A DNA stretch of 11,710 nt from Actinomycetes bacterium (GTDB lineage Bacteria > Actinomycetota > Acidimicrobiia > Acidimicrobiales > RAAP-2). Location: contig JAJZSM010000021.1 of assembly GCA_021849765.1 (NCBI GenBank), positions 1-11,710 on the forward strand. The letters run 5' to 3'. The translations under genes were made by a program, and so were the position numbers. Below are positions 6,669 through 11,710 of this stretch, one piece after another (positions within the stretch are counted from its first letter, which is position 1; each line of letters begins with the position of its first letter). The notes under the pieces are model-generated. The model saw only the letters and a program-made list of their open reading frames with translations, did no database searches and was not told the origin of the DNA.

Positions 6669-7102
6669 CGCGGATCCACACCGACGGCGCCTGTCGCGGG
6701 AACCCCGGCCCGGGGGGCTGGGCCTGGGCCCGCGGTGTCGACGGGTACGCGAGCGGCGCCGAGGCGCGCACGACGAACCAGCGGATGGAGTTGCGCGCCG
6801 TTCTCGAGGCGCTACGGGCCAATCCCGACGGTGACGTGGAGATCGTGAGCGACTCCACCTACGTGGTCAAGTGTTTCAACGACCATTGGTACGTCGGGTG
6901 GCTTCGGCGGGGTTGGAAGAACTCCCAGGGCCAACCCGTCGCCAATCGGGACCTCTGGGAGCCCTTGTTCGACCTCGTCTTGCGTGGTGGGCGCACCGTC
7001 ATCTTCACTTGGGTGAAGGGCCACGCGGGTGATCCGATGAACGAGTTCGTCGACGAACTCGCCACGGCCGCGGCCGACCTCCAGCAGGGTCAACAGCGCT
7101 AG
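6665..7102 (+). CDS. rnhA: Ribonuclease HI
   Basis: 145 residues from this start. RNase HI cleaves the RNA strand of RNA-DNA hybrids, such as primers and R-loops, using two metal ions. Counting from here, the catalytic residues are Asp7 (HTDGACRGNPGPGGW), Glu42 (NQRMELRAV), Asp63 (VSDSTYVV) and Asp130 (MNEFVDELA), with the flexible-loop His120 in VKGHAGD. The basic handle region YVGWLRRGWKNSQGQPVANRDLW is present. GTG 6665 is preferred because GTGA overlaps the rrf2 stop by four bases and the RNase H fold begins at once. GTG 6647 would add six residues with a 22-base overlap. Co-translation with the regulator is likely, though no functional link is obvious. Confidence 0.93.
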   Translation: MTRIHTDGACRGNPGPGGWAWARGVDGYASGAEARTTNQRMELRAVLEALRANPDGDVEIVSDSTYVVKCFNDHWYVGWLRRGWKNSQGQPVANRDLWEPLFDLVLRGGRTVIFTWVKGHAGDPMNEFVDELATAAADLQQGQQR

Positions 7103-7114
7103 CGCGCGGCGGTG

Positions 7115-7142
7115 TTGGCCACGGCGCCAAAAACATTAGGAT
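7115..7142 (+). promoter_or_regulatory. Candidate promoter of the lpdA-E2-lipBA operon
   Basis: TTGGCC (7115-7120) and TAGGAT (7137-7142) are separated by 16 bases, a reasonable housekeeping-type promoter, with an A-rich stretch just before the -10. Transcription would start near 7149, leaving a leader of about 35 bases before the lpdA GTG. TTGGC and GCCAA (7115-7119, 7126-7130) also form a small dyad around the -35. Confidence 0.45.
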
Positions 7143-7165
7143 TTCGTAGGTCTCAGTGACGAAAT
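7141..7165 (+). promoter_or_regulatory. Inverted repeat at the transcription start of the lipoylation operon
   Basis: ATTTCGT (7141-7147) and ACGAAAT (7159-7165) are perfect seven-base arms separated by 11 bases, in one of the few AT-rich spots of the window. The repeat begins within the -10 candidate and ends just before the ribosome binding site AAGGGA (7171-7176). TGACGAA is also repeated directly at 7157-7163 and 7166-7172. It could be an operator dyad or an RNA hairpin in the leader. Confidence 0.4.
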
Positions 7166-7183
7166 TGACGAAGGGAATCCGCC

Positions 7184-8599
7184 GTGGCAAACGAGGTCCA
7201 GCAGTTTGACGTTGTGATCATCGGGGGTGGCCCAGGCGGCTACGCCGCTGCGCTGTACGGGGCCGCGGCGGGGCTCAACGTCGCACTGATCGAACGCGAC
7301 AAGGTTGGCGGCACCTGCCTGCACCGCGGCTGCGTACCGGCCAAGGAGTTCCTCGAGACGGCCCACGTCCGTCGCACCATCGAGCACGCGGGCGCGTTCG
7401 GTATCGGAATCGGCGACGTGTCGGTGGATTTCTCGGTCAGCCAGGCGCGTAAGAACGAAGTCGTTGACAAGCTGCACAAGGGGCTCTCGGGCCTCCTCAA
7501 GGGCCGCAAGGTGACCATCTTCGAGGGAACGGCGCGGCTCGACGCCGACCAGATCGTACGAATCGTGGACGGGGCCGACACCGGCGTGGAGGCGAAGGGG
7601 ACCAACGTGATCCTCGCCGCCGGCTCGGTGCCGCGTACCTTGCCCGGCTTCGACGTCGACGGCACAATCGTGCTCACCTCTGACGAATTCCTGGACCTCG
7701 ACACATTGCCGTCGAGCGCCGCGGTCATCGGCGGCGGGGCGATTGGCTGTGAGTTCGCGTCGATGTTGTCCGACATGGGTGCGACGGTCACGATCCTCGA
7801 GGGCCTGCCCACGATCCTTGCGGGCTGCGACAGTGAGGTCGTGAGCGTGGTGCAGCGTTCCTTCAAGAAGCGCGGAATCGACGTGCGCGCCGGGGTGAAT
7901 GTGACCGGCCACACGCCGAAGAAGGGTTCGACGGCGGTCCACGTGGAGGGTGGCGAGGACGTCGTCGTGGACGTGGTGGTGCTCGCGGTCGGGCGACGCC
8001 CGCGTAGCGAGGGCCTGCTCGGTGACGGAACCGGCGTCGAGTTGAACGAGCGCGGTTTCGTCGTCGCGAACTCCTCGATGCGTACCGCGAACCCCAACGT
8101 CTACGCCATCGGTGACATCGTCGCTAATACCCCGCAGCTCGCGCACGTCGGTTTCGCCGAAGCGATCGTGGCGATCAAGACCATTCTGGGCGAGCCGGTG
8201 GTGCCGGTCGACTACGACCGCGTGCCGTGGGCGATCTACTCCAACCCCGAGGTCGCCTTCGTCGGGCTCACCGAGGCCGCCGCGAAGGAGCGGGGCTATG
8301 ACGTGGTGGTCAAGAAGGACCCGTTCGGGGGCAACAGCCGCGCGCAGATCATTGGCGAGACCGAAGGGGTCGTCAAGATCATTGCGGAGAAGCGTGCCGA
8401 CGGCACGGCGGGACAGATCCTCGGTGTTCACATGGCGGGACCCTGGGTGACCGAGCAGTTGGGTGCTGGTTACTACGCCGTCAACTGGGAGGCGACGGCC
8501 GAGGAGGCCGCCGCACTTATCCAGCCGCACCCGTCGTTGTCGGAGACCTTCGGCGAGACACTGTTGGCGCTATCGGGGAGGGGGCTCCACGTTGGCTGA
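7184..8599 (+). CDS. lpdA: Dihydrolipoyl dehydrogenase (E3)
   Basis: 471 residues, full length. E3 reoxidises dihydrolipoyl groups on E2 or GcvH proteins with FAD and NAD+. Visible elements: FAD-binding VVIIGGGPGGYAAA (10-23), the redox-active disulfide in GGTCLHRGCVPAK (Cys45, Cys50), the NAD-binding VIGGGAIGCEFA (181-192), the second FAD motif YAIGD (307-311) and the C-terminal HPSLSE with the catalytic base His449 and Glu454. The GTG start at 7184 is supported by AAGGGA (7171-7176) seven bases upstream and by the MANEVQQFDVVIIGGG N-terminus. It is the first gene of the lipoylation cluster, and its last eight bases overlap the E2 gene. It could serve several complexes, since no E1 is nearby. 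Confidence 0.96.
   Translation: MANEVQQFDVVIIGGGPGGYAAALYGAAAGLNVALIERDKVGGTCLHRGCVPAKEFLETAHVRRTIEHAGAFGIGIGDVSVDFSVSQARKNEVVDKLHKGLSGLLKGRKVTIFEGTARLDADQIVRIVDGADTGVEAKGTNVILAAGSVPRTLPGFDVDGTIVLTSDEFLDLDTLPSSAAVIGGGAIGCEFASMLSDMGATVTILEGLPTILAGCDSEVVSVVQRSFKKRGIDVRAGVNVTGHTPKKGSTAVHVEGGEDVVVDVVVLAVGRRPRSEGLLGDGTGVELNERGFVVANSSMRTANPNVYAIGDIVANTPQLAHVGFAEAIVAIKTILGEPVVPVDYDRVPWAIYSNPEVAFVGLTEAAAKERGYDVVVKKDPFGGNSRAQIIGETEGVVKIIAEKRADGTAGQILGVHMAGPWVTEQLGAGYYAVNWEATAEEAAALIQPHPSLSETFGETLLALSGRGLHVG
8575..8584 (+). promoter_or_regulatory. Strong ribosome binding site that fixes the TTG start of the E2 gene
   Basis: The purine run GGGGAGGGGG lies inside the end of lpdA and stops seven bases before TTG 8592. 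With the lipoyl-domain N-terminus beginning at that codon, it identifies the TTG as the start although the frame is open much further upstream. Confidence 0.7.
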
Positions 8600-9794
8600 C
8601 GTCACGCTGCCGTCACTGGGCGAATCGGTGACCGAAGGAATTATCACTCGGTGGTTCAAGAAGGTCGGCGACTCGGTCGCGCGCGACGAGCCGCTCTTTG
8701 AGGTTTCGACCGACAAGGTCGACTCGGAGATGCCGTCACCGGCGGCGGGGGTCCTGACCGAGATCCTGGCCGCTGAGGGTGACACCGTCGAGACCGGGTC
8801 GCGAGTTGCAGTGATCGATGAGAACGCCGCCGCCGGGTCGGTGGCGCCGTCGTCGACACCTGAGCCGAGCGCCCCCGCGCCTACCCCGAGCGTGCCGACG
8901 ACCACGGACGAGCCCGCGAAGTCCGCGGGTGACGCTGTAGCCACCACGGGTTCGCCGCGAGTGGCGGGCGTCGTGATGTCACCGGTCGTGCGCCGCATCC
9001 TCGCCGATGGCGGCGTTGAGCCGGCGACGGTGCATGGATCGGGTCCGGGAGGCGCGATCACGCGCCGCGACGCCGAACGCGCGGTCGCGAACGGGCCGAC
9101 GGACGAAGTCGTCGTACCGTTGTCCAACGGTCTTCGCCGGATGGGCCAGCACATGACACTGTCCACGCAGAGCACCCCGCACGGGTTCGTTGCGATCGAG
9201 GCTGACGCGTCGATCTTCGACCAGCTGGACGCGATCGGGCGACACACGCGAGACGGAGTCGAGATCACCGACCAGATGGTCATGGGACTGGCGGCCGTTC
9301 GGGCGCTGGGCGAGTTCGAGTTCTTGAACGCCACGTTCGCGGGCGACGAGTTGGTCGTGCACCGGACGGTGAACCTGGGATTCATGCGCGAGGTCCTGCG
9401 TGACGGCATGCTCGTGCCGGTCGTGCACGCCGCGGCTGGACTCACGCTGCGGGCACTCGCGCGACGGGTCCACGAGCTCTTCGAGCGCGTCACGACGCGC
9501 CAGCTCACGACCGATGACCTCATGGGCGGCACCTTCACCCTCGTCGGTCCGACGGGTCCGGACTCGCTCTGGACCAATCCGATCATCATCCAGCCGGAGG
9601 TTGCGGTGCTCTCCATGGGCGCCGTCCGTCGGGTGCCGGTCGTCCTCGAGGACGGTGTATCGGTGGGCGCCGGTCGCCGCGTGGTCATCGGGTTGTCATT
9701 CGACCACCGGGTCTGCGAGCCGTTCACCGCGACCGCGTACCTCGAGCGGGTGGCTGAGCTGCTCGCCGGGTTGGACCTGGATAGCGAGCACTAG
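8592..9794 (+). CDS. 2-oxoacid dehydrogenase E2 acyltransferase (lipoyl protein) with divergent active-site motifs
   Basis: 400 residues from TTG 8592. Domains in order: one lipoyl domain (2-76) with Lys42 in STDKVD as the lipoylation site; an Ala/Pro/Ser/Thr linker (78-122); a peripheral-subunit-binding domain (about 128-165, MSPVVRRILADGG to AITRRDAERAV); and the acyltransferase core (175-395). The product would pass acyl groups from an E1 to CoA; whether pyruvate, 2-oxoglutarate or branched-chain is unclear. The core is unusual. The normal DHRxxDG motif reads DHRVCEP, keeping His372 but with Glu376 and Pro377, and the hydroxyl residue of GGTFT(I/V)(S/T) is Val318 in GGTFTLV. The start overlaps the lpdA end by eight bases. 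The TAG at 9792-9794 abuts the lipB-lipA ATG in the same frame. Confidence 0.88.
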   Translation: MADVTLPSLGESVTEGIITRWFKKVGDSVARDEPLFEVSTDKVDSEMPSPAAGVLTEILAAEGDTVETGSRVAVIDENAAAGSVAPSSTPEPSAPAPTPSVPTTTDEPAKSAGDAVATTGSPRVAGVVMSPVVRRILADGGVEPATVHGSGPGGAITRRDAERAVANGPTDEVVVPLSNGLRRMGQHMTLSTQSTPHGFVAIEADASIFDQLDAIGRHTRDGVEITDQMVMGLAAVRALGEFEFLNATFAGDELVVHRTVNLGFMREVLRDGMLVPVVHAAAGLTLRALARRVHELFERVTTRQLTTDDLMGGTFTLVGPTGPDSLWTNPIIIQPEVAVLSMGAVRRVPVVLEDGVSVGAGRRVVIGLSFDHRVCEPFTATAYLERVAELLAGLDLDSEH

Positions 9795-11420
9795 ATGCTG
9801 CGCCGCCGCCACGTTGGACGGGTGACCTTCCGTGAGGCGAACGACCTTCAGCGGGCGTTGATGGAGGCGGCAGACGATTACGTCCTCGTGATGGAGCACC
9901 CGCCGACGTACACGTTGGGGATCCGCGCCGTTCCCGAGCATTTCCTCGTCCCGCCGTCGAGTCTCGACGCGGACGTCGTGGAGGCCGACCGGGGTGGTGA
10001 CGTGACCTATCACGGACCCGGTCAGGTGGTCGCGTGGGCCATCGTCACCGTGGATGACGCCCCGGGGGCGGGCCGCGAACACGTCGGCCGCTTGGAAGAC
10101 GCTGTGATCGCCACTGTCGTGCACTTTGACCCCGAGTCCAAACTCGGTCGGGTCGGACGCCTCGAGGGCTACCCCGGGGTTTGGGCCATGTTGGACGAGC
10201 GACCGATCAAGATCGCGGCGGTGGGCGTTCGCACTGAACGAAACCGGACGGGTCACCGTCGGACCCTGCACGGCGTCGCGCTCAACGTCGACGTCGACCT
10301 GAAGGCGTTCGACGCGATCGTGCCGTGCGGCATCCCCGACAAGCCCGTCGGTTCCATGCGCTCGCTCGGGCTCGATGCCACTTTCGCAGACGTCGAGGAG
10401 TACCTGGGCGCCACGCTCGACTCCGCGCTGGGTGGGCCGGGCTCGCTAGCCGCGGTCGACCGCAGTGGCGCGACCTCGACGTCGGAACGGCCATTGCTGC
10501 GCCGACTGCGCAAAGCCGGTGTCGACCCCGACGCCGGCGTCGAGCTGCACTCGCGCAAACCCTCGTGGCTGCGCATCGAAGCGCACATGGGAACCGAGTA
10601 CCAGTCGCTGCGCAAGCTGACCGATGACCTGCGTCTCGTGACGGTCTGTGAGGAGGCGGGTTGTCCGAACATCTACGAGTGCTGGGCGTCGGGTACGGCG
10701 ACGTTCATGGTGAACGGGGAGCGATGCACGAGGGCGTGCGGCTTCTGTCTCATCGACACCCGCAAGCCGCTGCCCCTGGACCCGACCGAGCCTGATCGGG
10801 TCGCCGAGGCCGTTGTGCGACTCGGGTTGCGCCACGCGGTGATCACGTGCGTCGCCCGCGACGACCTGGCCGACGGTGGCGCGGGCGCCATCGCGGCCGC
10901 GGTTATCGCGATCCGTGAACGCTCGCCCGAGACGGCGGTCGAGGTGTTGATCAGTGACCTCAAGGGTGACCTCGAGAGCCTGCAGTTGATCCTCGACGTG
11001 CGCCCCGACGTGGTGAACCACAACATCGAGACCGTGGCGCGACTCCAGCGGGCCGTCCGTCCGAGCGCGGGGTACCTGCGGTCGCTGACGGTACTCGCGC
11101 GCGCCGGCGCGCAAGGCCTGACGACCAAGTCGGGCATGATGGTCGGCCTCGGCGAGACCGTCGAGGAAGTCGAAGAGACCCTCGCGGACCTGGCGGCAGT
11201 CGGGGTCTCGATCGCGACGATCGGCCAGTACGTCCGTCCGACGGCGAACCACGTGCCGGTGGCGCGGTGGTGGGAGCCGGCCGAGTTCGAGGACCTGGCC
11301 CGACGCGGCCGCCGCCTTGGCCTCAACCACGTGCAGTCCTCGCCGCTCACCCGATCGAGTTACCACGCCGGCGAGGCGTTGCGTGAGGCGACGCCGCTGC
11401 CACTGCCCGAACGCAGATAG
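9795..11420 (+). CDS. lipB-lipA: LipB-LipA fusion: octanoyltransferase plus lipoyl synthase in one polypeptide
   Basis: One uninterrupted frame of 541 codons. Residues 1 to about 210 are a complete LipB, which moves octanoyl from acyl carrier protein to a lipoyl domain: RGGDVTYHGPGQ (66-77), catalytic Lys139 in KIAAVGVR and Cys178 in IVPCGIPD. Residues about 250-541 are a complete LipA, which inserts two sulfurs by radical SAM chemistry: SRKPSWLR, the auxiliary-cluster motif CEEAGCPNIYEC (Cys285, 290, 296), the SAM-cluster motif CTRACGFC (Cys311, 315, 318) and C-terminal RSSYHA with the cluster-ligating Ser. The linker (about 210-250) is hydrophilic with a basic stretch. ATG 9795 directly follows the E2 stop, suggesting reinitiation. 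No stop separates the domains. An internal in-frame TTG at 10494 could yield free LipA, which needs testing. The dlaT/lipB/lipA neighbourhood of Mycobacterium is similar but with separate genes. Confidence 0.93.
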   Translation: MLRRRHVGRVTFREANDLQRALMEAADDYVLVMEHPPTYTLGIRAVPEHFLVPPSSLDADVVEADRGGDVTYHGPGQVVAWAIVTVDDAPGAGREHVGRLEDAVIATVVHFDPESKLGRVGRLEGYPGVWAMLDERPIKIAAVGVRTERNRTGHRRTLHGVALNVDVDLKAFDAIVPCGIPDKPVGSMRSLGLDATFADVEEYLGATLDSALGGPGSLAAVDRSGATSTSERPLLRRLRKAGVDPDAGVELHSRKPSWLRIEAHMGTEYQSLRKLTDDLRLVTVCEEAGCPNIYECWASGTATFMVNGERCTRACGFCLIDTRKPLPLDPTEPDRVAEAVVRLGLRHAVITCVARDDLADGGAGAIAAAVIAIRERSPETAVEVLISDLKGDLESLQLILDVRPDVVNHNIETVARLQRAVRPSAGYLRSLTVLARAGAQGLTTKSGMMVGLGETVEEVEETLADLAAVGVSIATIGQYVRPTANHVPVARWWEPAEFEDLARRGRRLGLNHVQSSPLTRSSYHAGEALREATPLPLPERR

Positions 11421-11430
11421 CGCAACGTCG

Positions 11431-11710
11431 CTAGTACTGGCTGGTGTTGGCGATCGACGGTGTCGTGTCGCCCGCGGGAGCGGCGCCGAAGCGCGCCAGG
11501 AGGTTGATCGTCGCGCGACGGATCACGTTGGTGACCCCGGGTATCGCGGCGGGGACCCAGAAGTCGCCCAGTCGTGGCGCGTCGGAAAGGTCGAACACCC
11601 AGTGCCCGGTGCCGCTCGCGAAGACGCCGCCCTGTCGGGGCTCGGCTACGTAGGTGACGTCGCTGATGCCACCGCCGACGTTGGAGTGTCCAAGGATCTG
11701 CAGATCGGAA
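11431..11710 (-). CDS. C-terminal part of a large protein, possibly N,N-dimethylformamidase beta-subunit-like, truncated by the window edge
   Basis: Read on the minus strand, the frame enters from the right edge without a start and ends at TAG (11433-11431), giving 92 residues. The segment ILGHSNVGGGISDVTYVAEP followed by GGVFASGTGHWVFDL and, near the end, INLLARFGAAPAGD recalls the C-terminus of actinobacterial proteins annotated with an N,N-dimethylformamidase beta-subunit-like domain (GHSP, SDxTYY, GVFATGT). This is from memory of the family and is tentative. Codon use is like the rest of the window, with G or C at most third positions, supporting real coding. It converges on lipB-lipA with only ten bases between stops, and no terminator hairpin is visible. 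Confidence 0.6.
   Translation of the reverse strand, partial: SDLQILGHSNVGGGISDVTYVAEPRQGGVFASGTGHWVFDLSDAPRLGDFWVPAAIPGVTNVIRRATINLLARFGAAPAGDTTPSIANTSQY

Noticed and set aside
7096..7105. Perfect palindrome GCGCTAGCGC at the end of rnhA
   Set aside because: It has no loop and no T-run, so it does not look like a terminator; it includes the rnhA stop codon and is likely incidental.
7136..8530. 464-codon minus-strand open frame opposite lpdA
   Set aside because: It lies entirely opposite a complete and well-supported lpdA and shows no domain of its own.
8570..9727. 385-codon minus-strand open frame opposite the E2 gene
   Set aside because: Ser/Arg/Thr-rich composition without motifs; an antisense shadow of E2.
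10494..11420. Separate lipA gene starting at the internal TTG
   Set aside because: The frame is continuous with lipB and the TTG has only a weak purine stretch before it, so a fusion is the simpler reading; it remains the main alternative.
11421..11430. Terminator between lipB-lipA and the convergent edge gene
   Set aside because: Only ten bases separate the stops, and neither strand shows a hairpin followed by a T-run.

Overview
The window is dense, GC-rich coding DNA with frequent GTG and one TTG start, gene overlaps of a few bases and no non-coding gap longer than about 100 bases. The gene content fits a high-GC actinobacterium: an LCP-type cell-wall protein with a Thr-rich tail, a SufC-SufS-SufU set, an Rrf2-RNase H pair, and a lipoylation cluster resembling the dlaT/lipB/lipA neighbourhood of Mycobacterium. 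An Acidimicrobiia-like lineage is possible but cannot be settled from the sequence. I see no tRNA, rRNA, CRISPR array, insertion sequence or phage gene.

Layout. At the left edge is the 3' end of an LCP (LytR-CpsA-Psr) family gene on the plus strand, whose end overlaps the end of sufU by 31 bases. A minus-strand run follows, transcribed right to left: an MBL-fold hydrolase (start 3521), sufC, sufS and sufU. sufB and sufD, the usual partners of sufC, are not in the window. Across a 90-base divergent gap the plus strand carries an acyl-CoA dehydrogenase and an alpha/beta-hydrolase that lacks the usual nucleophilic serine. That hydrolase runs tail to tail into thiE on the minus strand. A second divergent gap separates thiE from a cysteine-free Rrf2-family regulator coupled to RNase HI.

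The right third is a lipoate/2-oxoacid dehydrogenase operon on the plus strand: lpdA (E3), then a lipoyl-carrying E2 acyltransferase started from a TTG inside the end of lpdA, then one uninterrupted 541-codon reading frame encoding a complete octanoyltransferase (LipB) followed by a complete lipoyl synthase (LipA). The E2 stop codon touches the lipB-lipA ATG, and both are in the same frame. The operon therefore holds a lipoyl-domain protein, the enzyme that reoxidises its lipoamide, and both enzymes of endogenous lipoate assembly, but no E1. The E2 keeps its lipoyl lysine and active-site histidine but departs from the usual catalytic motifs. Only 10 bases past lipB-lipA lies the 3' end of a minus-strand gene that runs off the right edge.

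The observation most worth following is the apparent LipB-LipA fusion next to its likely substrate E2, followed by the altered E2 active site, the serine-less hydrolase and the sufCSU set without sufBD.
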